Positions 10,201-17,403 of a stretch of DNA of 64,000 nt are shown here, in pieces. Location: NCBI RefSeq assembly GCF_014490745.1, contig NZ_LZEU01000001.1:310001-374000 (forward strand), written 5' to 3'. This stretch comes from Pseudomonas alcaligenes. Lineage in GTDB: Bacteria > Pseudomonadota > Gammaproteobacteria > Pseudomonadales > Pseudomonadaceae. The notes under the pieces are model-generated. The model was given only the letters and a program-made list of their open reading frames with translations. It was not told the origin of the DNA and did no database searches. The number at the start of each line of letters is the position of its first letter. Positions within the stretch are counted from its first letter, which is position 1. The position numbers were made by a program, and so were the translations under genes.

Positions 10201-13200
10201 CGAAGCCCATGGCCTGGATCCGCAGTTGCTGGAAATCTTCCGCAACGAGGCGGAAACCCACCTGGATACCCTGGTCGGCTTCCTCGCCGATTGCGCCCAG
10301 GAGCTGCCGCAGCCGGTGACCGACAACCTGCAGCGTGCCCTGCATACCCTCAAGGGCAGCGCGCACATGGCCGGCATTCTGCCGATCGCGGAAATCGCCA
10401 CCCCGCTGGAAAAACTGGTCAAGGAATTCAAGACCAACCTGATTCCCATGGATCTGGCCGAAGCCGAGCTGCTGCATAGCGCCGAGCAGCTGTTCCGCCA
10501 GGGCCTGGAACAACTGGAAAGCCGCCCGCTGGCGCCGATCGAAGGGGCCGCCGAGTTCCTCGAGCGCGCGCACAAGCTGCACCAGGATCGCCTGGAAAGC
10601 GTCGAGAGCAGCCGCCAGGATGAACACGGCGAGAGCCGCGATCCGCAGATGATCTCGATCTTCCTCGCCGAAGGCATGGATATCCTGCTGGACGCCGAGG
10701 ATCTGCTGCGCAAGTGGCACGCCCACCCCAGCGAACAGCAGGAACTGAGTGCCCTGCTGGACGAGCTGACTACCCTCGGCCGCGGAGCCGAGATGGCCGA
10801 ACTGCCGCAGATCGATGAGCTGTGCCAGGCCCTGCTGGCGCTGTACCAGGCTGCCCAGGATGGCCGCCTGGCAGTCAGCGAGCGCTTCTTCAGCGAAGCC
10901 GAGGCGGCCCATGAGGCGCTGATCGGCATGATGGATCAGGTCGCCGCCGCGCTGCAGGTCAGCCCGCAGCCGGAGCGGGTCGCCGCGCTCCACGCGCTGC
11001 TCGGCGAAGCCCTGGATCCCGCCGCCCTGGCCCTGCTGGAGCCGAACGCCGATCTGCAGGTGATCGAGCTCGAAGCGCCGCAAGTGGACGAGCCGAGCTG
11101 GCTGGACGCACCGCTGGTGGAAGAGTCCATCGAGCTGGTAGCCGAGCCGCAACCGGCCCCTGTCGTGCCACCCGCACCGCAGCCTGTGGTGAGCATGCCG
11201 GAGAACCTGGACGCGGAGATGGTGGAGATCTTCCTGGAAGAGGCCGTCGATATTCTCGACAGCGCCGGCCAGGCCCTCGACCGCTGGCTGGGCGACCCGG
11301 ACAACAACCTGGCGTTGTCTTCCCTGCAGCGCGACCTGCACACCCTCAAGGGCGGTGCACGGATGGCCGAGATCCGCCCGATCGGCGACCTCGCCCACGA
11401 ACTCGAATCGCTCTATGAAGGTCTGGTGGATCGCCGCTTCAGCCACTCGCCGGCGCTGGCCGGCCTGCTGCAGCAGAGCCACGATCGCCTGGCCGTGCTG
11501 CTGGAACAGCTGCAGCGCAACCAGCCGCTGGTCGACCCCAGTCAGTTGATCGAAGCCATTCGCAGCTTTCGCCAGGGCGGAGCCATAGCGCCGCTGGCCG
11601 CCGTGGCCCAGCCTGAGCCCGAAGCCGAAGCCGAAGCCGAAGCCGAAGCCGAAGCCGAAGCCGAAGTCGAAGCCGAGCCTGAGTGGCTGCTGGACGAAAC
11701 ACCGGCTGAGCTGGCGCCAGCGCCGGAGCTGGACGAAAGCTCCCAGGAAATCGACCTGGGTGAACTGGCCGAGGTGGACTTCGTCGCCCCGGTGCTGGAC
11801 GAACTGCCCGCTCTGCAGCTCGAGGAGCTGTCGCTGGCCGCTGACGCCGCGGCGGACGAAGAGCTGCAGGAGCTGCCGGCCCTGAGCCAGGACGAATGGC
11901 ACCTGGACGGCGCCCTGCCGGAACTGGGCGCCGAGCCCCTGGTGGAGCCGGCCGAACAGCCGGCCGCTGAGCAGGCGACGGACGAGGAAGCCGACAAGCC
12001 GGCGGAATCGCCGGGTTTTGAGCCGCTTCCGGTCGCCGCAGAGCAGCCGGAAGCCGCCGACGAAATCGAGCAGCCGTTTGCTGCCGCCCCGCAATCCCCG
12101 GTTCCGCCCCAGGCCCCGAGCGCCGCGGCGGTAGTGGACGAGCGCGATCCGGAGCTGGTGGAGATCTTCCTCGAGGAAGGCTTCGACATCATGGACAGCG
12201 CCGGCGCTGCCCTGCAGCGCTGGATGGGCGATGTCGACAACACCCTGGAAGTCGAGGCCCTGCAGCGCGACCTGCACACCCTCAAGGGTGGTGCACGGAT
12301 GGCCGAGATCCGCGAGATCGGCGATCTGGCCCACGAGCTGGAGTTCCTTTACGAAGGCGTCGGCGATGGCCGCCTGCGCGCCGGCAACGACCTGTTCGGT
12401 CTGCTCCAGACCTGTCACGACCGCCTGGCCGAGATGCTCGAGGCGGTGCGCGGCAATCGTGCGGTGCCGGATGGCAACGCGCTGATCCAGACCATCAAGC
12501 AGTTCCGCGCCAACCCCGACGAGCAGCTGAGCATGCCTTCCAGCGTGCACCTGCAGCCGGTGGTGGAAGAGGACGTGGGTGCCGAGGCCGATATCCTCGA
12601 CATCTTCCTCGAGGAAGGCGACGACCTGCTGGAAGCCATGGAAGCCGCCATCGGCCGCTGGGAAGCCAGCCGCGAAGACGGCAGCGCCATCGACGAGATG
12701 CTGCGCATCCTGCACACCCTCAAGGGCGGTGCACGGTTGGCCGGGCAGAAACGCCTGGGCGACCTCAGCCACGACCTCGAGCAGCACCTGACCGAGGCCC
12801 AGCAGCAGGGCGCGCCTTGGCCGGACAGCCTGTTCCTCGACGTACAGTCCGGTTTCGAGGGCCTGCAGAAGGAACTCGATCAGCTGCGCCAGCGCCTCGA
12901 CGACAGCCATGTCGCCGACCAGCAGGCCGCCGCCGAAGAAGAGCAGGCCCAGGAACCGCAAGCGGCCCAGGCGCCGGTGCCGGTCAACCTGAGCACGCCG
13001 ATCGTTGCTGCCAGCAGCCTGCCGCAGACCGCCCAGGAAACCCGCGTGCTGCCGTTCGTCCAGCGCGCCGCCGAGGCCGCTGCCGAAGCTGCCGCCCGCC
13101 GTGCGCCGCAGGAGCTGGTCAAGGTACCGGCCGAGCTGCTCGAAGGCCTGGTCAACCTGGCTGGTGAAACCTCGATCTTCCGTGGTCGAGTCGAGCAGCA

Positions 13201-14959
13201 GGTCAGCGACTTCGGCTTCACCCTCGGCGAGATGGAAGCCACCATCGAGCGGGTGCGCGACCAGCTGCGCCGTCTCGACATCGAAACCCAGGCGCAGATT
13301 CTCAGCCGCTACCAGGCCGAGGCCGAGCGTGCCGGCTACGAAGACTTCGACCCGCTGGAAATGGATCGTCACTCGCAGCTGCAGCAGCTTTCGCGCGCAC
13401 TGTTCGAGTCGGCCTCCGACTTGCTCGACCTGAAGGAAACCCTGGCTACCCGTAACCGCGACGCCGAGACCCTGCTGCTGCAACAGGCGCGGGTCAACAC
13501 CGAGCTGCAGGAAGGCCTGATGCGTACCCGCATGGTGCCGTTCGACCGCCTGGTGCCGCGTCTGCGCCGCATCGTCCGCCAGGTCGCCGCGGAGCTGGGC
13601 AAGCAGGTCGAGTTCCATGTCGGCAACGCCGAAGGCGAGATGGATCGTACCGTTCTCGAGCGCATCGTCGCGCCGCTGGAGCACATGCTGCGCAACGCCG
13701 TCGACCACGGCATCGAGCCGGCCGACAAGCGTCTGGCCAGCGGCAAGTCGGAGGTCGGCAATATCCGCCTGACCCTCGGCCGCGAGGGGGGCGACATCCT
13801 CCTGACCTTGAGCGACGACGGTGGCGGCATCCGCCTCGACGCCGTGCGGCGCAAGGCGCTTGAGCGCGGACTGATGGACGAGGACTCCGATCTCACCGAT
13901 CACGAGATCCTGCAGTTCATCCTCGAGGCCGGCTTCTCCACCGCCGAGAAGGTCACCCAGATCTCCGGCCGTGGTGTCGGCATGGACGTGGTGCACTCCG
14001 AGGTCAAGCAGCTCGGCGGCTCGATGAGCATCGAGTCGACCGTGGGCGAGGGCACCCGCTTCCTGATCCGCCTGCCGTTCACCGTGTCGGTCAACCGCGC
14101 GCTGATGGTGCTCTCGGGTGAAGACCTGTACGCCATCCCGCTGAACACCATCGAAGGTATCGTGCGGGTTTCGCCGTACGAGCTGGAGGCTTACTACGGC
14201 CCGGATGCGCCGCGCTTCGAGTACGCCGGCCAGGCCTATGAACTGAAATACCTCGGCGACCTGCTCAACAACGGCCAGCAGCCCAAGCTGATCGGCCAGA
14301 GCCTGCCGCTGCCGGTGATCCTGGTGCGCTCCAGCGAGCACGCCGTGGCGGTACAGGTGGACAGCCTGGCCGGTTCGCGCGAGATCGTGGTGAAGAGCCT
14401 CGGCCTGCAGTTCGCCGGGGTGCACGGCATCTCCGGTGCGACCATCCTCGGTGACGGTCGCGTGGTGGTGATTCTCGACCTGCTGGCGACCATCCGTGTG
14501 CGTCACGCGCACATGCTCGGCCAGCTGCATGCGCCGCGCCTGGCCAGCCAGGCGCCGCAGACCGCCGCGGAAGTCGAAGCCGACCGCCCGACCCTGGTCA
14601 TGGTGGTGGACGATTCGGTCACCGTGCGCAAGGTCACCAGCCGCCTGCTGGAGCGCAACGGCATGAACGTGCTGACGGCCAAGGACGGGGTCGACGCCAT
14701 CGCCCAGCTGCAGGAGCACCGCCCGGACGTGATGCTGCTGGACATCGAGATGCCGCGCATGGACGGCTTCGAAGTGGCCACCCTGGTGCGCCATGACGAA
14801 CGCCTGAAAGACCTGCCGATCATCATGATCACCTCGCGTACCGGTGAGAAACACCGCGAGCGGGCCATGGCCATCGGCGTCAACGAGTACCTGGGCAAGC
14901 CGTACCAAGAGTCGGATCTGCTCGACAATATCCTGAAACTGGTCAAACGCCATGACTGA
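7289..14959 (+). CDS. chpA: Chemotaxis-type hybrid histidine kinase ChpA with eight Hpt-like modules
   Basis: 2556 residues, one of the largest proteins in the genome. Six Hpt modules keep the phospho-acceptor His: H49 (VHQVHG), H850 and H1019 (HTLKGS), H1351, H1663 and H1809 (HTLKGG). Two further modules have Thr at that position: T476 (TQVRGG) and T1161 (TTLGRG), corresponding to the Ser/Thr phosphotransfer domains described for P. aeruginosa ChpA. Acidic, Ala/Glu/Leu-rich linkers join them. The CheA kinase core follows: dimerisation helices (from about 1940), N-box HMLRNAVDHG (about 2131), G-boxes DDGGGIRL and GRGVGMDVV, a CheW domain (about 2265-2420), and a C-terminal receiver with D2485 in LLDIEMPRMDG. 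The start at 7289 has GGAG five bases upstream; an ATG at 7274 is the alternative. It overlaps chpB by 8 nt. A slip-prone repeat lies at 11621-11674. Confidence 0.97.
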   Translation: MGDRHDYVALEWVKGEIAETLKQARQALEAFVENTQDATRMRFCLTYVHQVHGTLQMVEFYGAALLAEEMEQLAQALLDGRVPNQGEALEVLMQAILQLPVYLERIQSARRDLPMVVLPLLNDLRAARGEKLLSETSLFSPDLSGRQPALSHESLDKLRTAELPVLLRKLRQMLQMALVGVIRNQDLGTNLGYMARVFARLETLCKEAPLGPLWQIASGMIEGLANGSVVNGTSVRTLLRQVDKELKRLVEQGADGINQAAPDELTKNLLFYVAKAPAQSPRIRALKEQYRLADALPDSDVVDEERARLAGPDRDAMRSVVGALCEELVRVKDSLDLFVRSDRKQVAELDALLAPLKQIADTLAVLGFGQPRKVILDQIDVVHALSLGQREANDAVLMDVAGALLYVEATLAGMVGPSDDAQNEQSHLPTTDVAQIHQLVIKEARTGLEQAKDAIIEFIASQWNHEHLARVPELLTQVRGGLAMIPLTRAATLLQACNRYIEEQLLVRKAVPNWQNLDTLADAITSVEYYLERLAEDHASQGDLILDVAEESLESLGYPLKEKPSILDRIEEPYQESIAPLADPLQDIEVLAAEELSLGEELELPALDDAPLELDAGSEPTAPTDDGGLSFEFGELSLEDAAPSSDNSELLVSDDNWSLGDVAQDDSGLDLSLDAPLELDMSAAALPQVESFDGDLELNLDAPLELQELSLADVAQEPAAPAVEAEELSLESLEGDAASWDELEIAALELPEVELPSAPIEAPASEPVAKPLSMADVMAAPVQAINPPAQDVPPSLLPPPADEEPIDEDLLEVFVEEAAEVLETIASYLPQWRADSTDKEALTEVRRAFHTLKGSGRMVRALVIGELGWSIENLLNRVLDRSIEAGEAVHQVVADVVALMPTLVEEFAAKAQRQRDDVDLLAATAHALARGQVPPQAAIAAAPAAVAEPEAGEEIEAVEVVELAAAELADAEAHGLDPQLLEIFRNEAETHLDTLVGFLADCAQELPQPVTDNLQRALHTLKGSAHMAGILPIAEIATPLEKLVKEFKTNLIPMDLAEAELLHSAEQLFRQGLEQLESRPLAPIEGAAEFLERAHKLHQDRLESVESSRQDEHGESRDPQMISIFLAEGMDILLDAEDLLRKWHAHPSEQQELSALLDELTTLGRGAEMAELPQIDELCQALLALYQAAQDGRLAVSERFFSEAEAAHEALIGMMDQVAAALQVSPQPERVAALHALLGEALDPAALALLEPNADLQVIELEAPQVDEPSWLDAPLVEESIELVAEPQPAPVVPPAPQPVVSMPENLDAEMVEIFLEEAVDILDSAGQALDRWLGDPDNNLALSSLQRDLHTLKGGARMAEIRPIGDLAHELESLYEGLVDRRFSHSPALAGLLQQSHDRLAVLLEQLQRNQPLVDPSQLIEAIRSFRQGGAIAPLAAVAQPEPEAEAEAEAEAEAEAEVEAEPEWLLDETPAELAPAPELDESSQEIDLGELAEVDFVAPVLDELPALQLEELSLAADAAADEELQELPALSQDEWHLDGALPELGAEPLVEPAEQPAAEQATDEEADKPAESPGFEPLPVAAEQPEAADEIEQPFAAAPQSPVPPQAPSAAAVVDERDPELVEIFLEEGFDIMDSAGAALQRWMGDVDNTLEVEALQRDLHTLKGGARMAEIREIGDLAHELEFLYEGVGDGRLRAGNDLFGLLQTCHDRLAEMLEAVRGNRAVPDGNALIQTIKQFRANPDEQLSMPSSVHLQPVVEEDVGAEADILDIFLEEGDDLLEAMEAAIGRWEASREDGSAIDEMLRILHTLKGGARLAGQKRLGDLSHDLEQHLTEAQQQGAPWPDSLFLDVQSGFEGLQKELDQLRQRLDDSHVADQQAAAEEEQAQEPQAAQAPVPVNLSTPIVAASSLPQTAQETRVLPFVQRAAEAAAEAAARRAPQELVKVPAELLEGLVNLAGETSIFRGRVEQQVSDFGFTLGEMEATIERVRDQLRRLDIETQAQILSRYQAEAERAGYEDFDPLEMDRHSQLQQLSRALFESASDLLDLKETLATRNRDAETLLLQQARVNTELQEGLMRTRMVPFDRLVPRLRRIVRQVAAELGKQVEFHVGNAEGEMDRTVLERIVAPLEHMLRNAVDHGIEPADKRLASGKSEVGNIRLTLGREGGDILLTLSDDGGGIRLDAVRRKALERGLMDEDSDLTDHEILQFILEAGFSTAEKVTQISGRGVGMDVVHSEVKQLGGSMSIESTVGEGTRFLIRLPFTVSVNRALMVLSGEDLYAIPLNTIEGIVRVSPYELEAYYGPDAPRFEYAGQAYELKYLGDLLNNGQQPKLIGQSLPLPVILVRSSEHAVAVQVDSLAGSREIVVKSLGLQFAGVHGISGATILGDGRVVVILDLLATIRVRHAHMLGQLHAPRLASQAPQTAAEVEADRPTLVMVVDDSVTVRKVTSRLLERNGMNVLTAKDGVDAIAQLQEHRPDVMLLDIEMPRMDGFEVATLVRHDERLKDLPIIMITSRTGEKHRERAMAIGVNEYLGKPYQESDLLDNILKLVKRHD
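11621..11674 (+). repeat. Hexanucleotide GAAGCC tandem repeat inside chpA
   Basis: Seven perfect GAAGCC units (11621-11662) are followed by GAAGTC and another GAAGCC. They encode an alternating Glu-Ala run in the linker between the Hpt modules at H1351 and H1663. The unit is a multiple of three, so slippage would change linker length without a frameshift. Confidence 0.9.
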
Positions 14960-15980
14960 TAGCCGCACCGCTGCAAGGATTGCCGTGATCGCCGACACCT
15001 CGCTGCAGCGCCATGTGCTGCAGCAGGCGCTGTCTGGCAGTGGCTACCAGGTCGTGCTTAACAGCGACCCGGCACGCCTCGACGAAGAGGCCCTGGCCGC
15101 CTGCGAGGCCGACTTGTGGCTGGTCGACCTGGCCCAGTCGGAAGACTCACCGCTGGTCGACAGCCTGCTCGAGCGCTCCAGCGCGCCGGTGCTGTTTGGC
15201 GAGGGCCACGCTCCGGAGCGTCATTCGGAAAACTACCCGCGCTGGGAGCGCAGCCTGTTCGGCAAGCTCAAGCGCCTGATCGGCGATCCGACCCAGGCCA
15301 TCGGCCCGAGCCTGGAAGCCCTGCTGGCCGAGGCGCAGCGCCCCGGTCGCCTGGAGCTGCCGGCCGCGCTGGCGAGCACGCCGCTGGTGGCCGGCGAGCC
15401 GGCCAAGCAGGTCTGGCTGCTGGCTGCCTCCCTCGGCGGCCCGGCGGCGGTCAAGGCCTTCCTCGATGCCCTGCCAGGCGGCCTGCCGGTCGGCTTCGTC
15501 TATGCCCAGCACATCGATGCCGCCTTCGAAACCGCGCTGCCCCAGGCGGTTGGCCGGCACAGCCAGTGGCACGTCAACCCGGTACGCCATGGCGACGCGG
15601 TGCGTTGCGGCGAAGTGGTGGTGGCGCCGATCAGCCATGAGCTGGGCTTTGCCGAGAACGGCCACATGCAGATCGCCGACCGTGGCTGGCCGGAGCCCTA
15701 CAGCCCGTCCATCGACCAGATGATGCTCAACCTGGCCCAGCACTTCGGTGCCCACAGCGGCGTGATTGCCTTCAGCGGCATGGGCAGTGACGGCAGCGCC
15801 GCGGCGGCCTATGTGCGCCGCCAGGGCGGCCTGATCTGGACTCAGCGCGCCGACAGCTGCGCTTGCCCGAGCATGCCGGACAGCCTGCGCGAGGGCGGTT
15901 ACAGTGCCTTCAGCGGCGACCCGCGCGAGCTGGCCGAGGCGCTGGTGAACCATCTCGCCGCGCAGTGCGCCGATGCCTGA
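14952..15980 (+). CDS. chpB: CheB-type protein-glutamate methylesterase ChpB
   Basis: 342 residues. The N-terminal third (1-115) resembles a degenerate receiver: the usual acidic pocket is missing and the region reads IAVIADTSLQRHVLQQALSG. The C-terminal methylesterase domain has the expected catalytic triad S160 (LAASLGGPAAV), H187 (YAQHID) and D280 (GMGSDGSAA). It should remove methyl groups from PilJ, opposing PilK. Its start overlaps the end of chpA by 8 nt, indicating translational coupling; chpC follows after 23 nt. Confidence 0.95.
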   Translation: MTDSRTAARIAVIADTSLQRHVLQQALSGSGYQVVLNSDPARLDEEALAACEADLWLVDLAQSEDSPLVDSLLERSSAPVLFGEGHAPERHSENYPRWERSLFGKLKRLIGDPTQAIGPSLEALLAEAQRPGRLELPAALASTPLVAGEPAKQVWLLAASLGGPAAVKAFLDALPGGLPVGFVYAQHIDAAFETALPQAVGRHSQWHVNPVRHGDAVRCGEVVVAPISHELGFAENGHMQIADRGWPEPYSPSIDQMMLNLAQHFGAHSGVIAFSGMGSDGSAAAAYVRRQGGLIWTQRADSCACPSMPDSLREGGYSAFSGDPRELAEALVNHLAAQCADA

Positions 15981-16003
15981 CAAGGCCCCGTAAAGGATCG
16001 CTC

Positions 16004-16471
16004 ATGAGTCAAGTCGCAACTACCCAGACCCCCAGCAACCTCACCGCGCTGCTGGTGCCGCTGGCCGATCGCACCCTGATGCTGCCCAACGTGGCGGTGG
16101 CGGAGCTGATCCCCTACCGTCCGCCGCAGGTCACCGCAGGTCTGCCGGCCTGGTTCCTCGGCCAGGTGGCCTGGCGCAACCTGCAGCTGCCGCTGCTGTC
16201 GTTCGAGGCGGCCTCCGATGGCCAGCCACAGATCGGCCCGGGCGCGCGGGTGGCGGTGATCAACGCCCTCGGCGGGCGTGACCAGGTCAAGTTCCTCGCC
16301 CTGCTGGTGCAGGGGATTCCCCGTTCGCTCAAGGTCGACGCGCACCTGGCGCGCGCCAACGAGCCGCTGGCGCCGCTGGAACTGGGTGCGGTGCAGCTCG
16401 GCGAAGCAGTGGTGAAGATTCCGGATCTGATCGGTCTGGAGCAGAAGCTGGCGGACGCCGGCCTGATCTGA
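16004..16471 (+). CDS. chpC: CheW-like protein ChpC
   Basis: 155 residues with one CheW-like fold: ALLVPLADRTLMLPNVAVAELIPYR, the AWFLGQVAWRNLQLPLLSFE loop, and VQGIPRSLKV. It is the second coupling protein of the Pil-Chp system and is proposed to link further receptors to ChpA. The ATG at 16004 has AAGGA seven bases upstream; the frame open from 15863 lies inside chpB and is not real. It is the last gene of the operon here: a strong hairpin terminator follows 62 nt downstream and neither chpD (AraC-type regulator) nor chpE (transporter-like) is present. Confidence 0.94.
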   Translation: MSQVATTQTPSNLTALLVPLADRTLMLPNVAVAELIPYRPPQVTAGLPAWFLGQVAWRNLQLPLLSFEAASDGQPQIGPGARVAVINALGGRDQVKFLALLVQGIPRSLKVDAHLARANEPLAPLELGAVQLGEAVVKIPDLIGLEQKLADAGLI

Positions 16472-16533
16472 ACCCCTGGCGCACGCTGCGTCTGGCAGCG
16501 GGCTGCCTGGGGAGCATCCTGTGCACCTGTTAT

Positions 16534-16563
16534 GAAAAAGCCCGCTTAACGCGGGTTTTTTTG
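16534..16563. terminator. Bidirectional terminator between chpC and rsmE
   Basis: GAAAAAGCCCGC, a TTAAC loop, then GCGGG followed by seven T. The A-run and T-run on the two sides allow it to end both the pil-chp operon on the plus strand and rsmE on the minus strand, whose stop codon lies 15 nt away. Confidence 0.9.
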
Positions 16564-16577
16564 TGCCGCTCTGTTGC

Positions 16578-17297
16578 TCAGAAATCGCCCCATAGCTGCT
16601 GCGCCACGGCCAGCGCCACCACTGGCGCGGTCTCGGTGCGCAGCACCCGTGGGCCGAGGCGGGCGGCATGGAAGCCGGCGGCCTTGGCTTGTTCCACTTC
16701 GCCGTCGCTGAGGCCGCCTTCCGGGCCGATCAGAAAGGCCAGGGTCGCCGGGCTGGCGTGACTGGTCAGTGGTTCGGCGACCGGGTGCAGTACCAGCTTG
16801 AGTGCGGCATCGGTCTGCTTCAGCCAGTCGGCCAGCAGCAGCGGCGGGTGGATCACCGGCAGCACCGAGCGCCCGCACTGTTCGCAGGCGCTGATCGCCA
16901 CCTGGCGCCAGTGGGCCAGGCGCTTGTCGGCGCGTTCGTCCTTGAGGCGCACTTCGCAGCGCTCGGAGACGATCGGGGTGATGGCGCTGGCGCCCAGCTC
17001 GGTGGCCTTCTGGATCGCCCAGTCCATCCGTTCGCCGCGCGACAGCCCCTGGCCCAGGTGCACCTGCAGGCTCGACTCGGCCTGGCCGGCAAACTGCTCG
17101 CGCAGCTCGACCCGTACTGTCTTCTTGCCCACTTCGATCAGCTCGCCAAGGAACTCCTGGCCGCTGCCGTCGAACAGCTGCACGGCATCGCCGGCGGCAT
17201 GCCGCAGCACGCGGCCGATGTAGTGGGCCTGGGCCTCGGGCAGTTCGTGCTGGCCGAGGGAGAGCGGGGCGTCGATAAAGAAGCGGGATAGGCGCAT
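16578..17297 (-). CDS. rsmE: 16S rRNA (uracil1498-N3)-methyltransferase
   Basis: 239 residues, matching the SPOUT-class RsmE family. It starts MRLSRFFIDAPLSLGQH, has an N-terminal PUA-like domain (about 1-70, HYIGRVLRHAAGDAVQLFDG) and a knotted C-terminal SAM-binding domain with the diagnostic FLIGPEGGLSDGEVEQA and LGPRVLRTETAPVVAL motifs. It methylates U1498 of 16S rRNA in the 30S subunit. The ATG at 17297 gives the family start; the frame open to 17327 adds unrelated residues. It is co-oriented with bioA, 106 nt downstream of its stop, with a REP-like palindrome in the gap. Confidence 0.96.
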   Translation of the reverse strand: MRLSRFFIDAPLSLGQHELPEAQAHYIGRVLRHAAGDAVQLFDGSGQEFLGELIEVGKKTVRVELREQFAGQAESSLQVHLGQGLSRGERMDWAIQKATELGASAITPIVSERCEVRLKDERADKRLAHWRQVAISACEQCGRSVLPVIHPPLLLADWLKQTDAALKLVLHPVAEPLTSHASPATLAFLIGPEGGLSDGEVEQAKAAGFHAARLGPRVLRTETAPVVALAVAQQLWGDF

Positions 17298-17357
17298 GGC
17301 ACAGGAACCTGGGGTCGAGGTGCGCATTCTAGCCGCAGGGGCACACCGAGTCAGTCC

Positions 17358-17394
17358 GTAGGGCGGGTGAAACCCGCGGGTTGCACCGCCCTAC
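17358..17394. repeat. REP-like palindrome, GTAGGGCGG family (rsmE-bioA)
   Basis: GTAGGGCGG and CCGCCCTAC form the outer arms, with an inner ACCCGCGGGT palindrome. It is a compact member of the family also found at 20447, 32380, 50191 (half) and 51486. Confidence 0.8.
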
Positions 17395-17403
17395 CGTCGA
17401 GGT

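Noticed and set aside
11300..12800. Regularly spaced repeats in chpA considered as a CRISPR-like array
   Set aside because: The repeats are coding Hpt cores hundreds of bases apart with in-frame linkers, not short direct repeats with unique spacers.
10175..14998. 1607-codon open frame on the minus strand opposite chpA
   Set aside because: It is the mirror of a long, G+C-rich coding sequence with strong codon bias. The predicted protein has low-complexity Leu/Gln/His content and no recognisable domain, while the plus frame encodes ChpA throughout.
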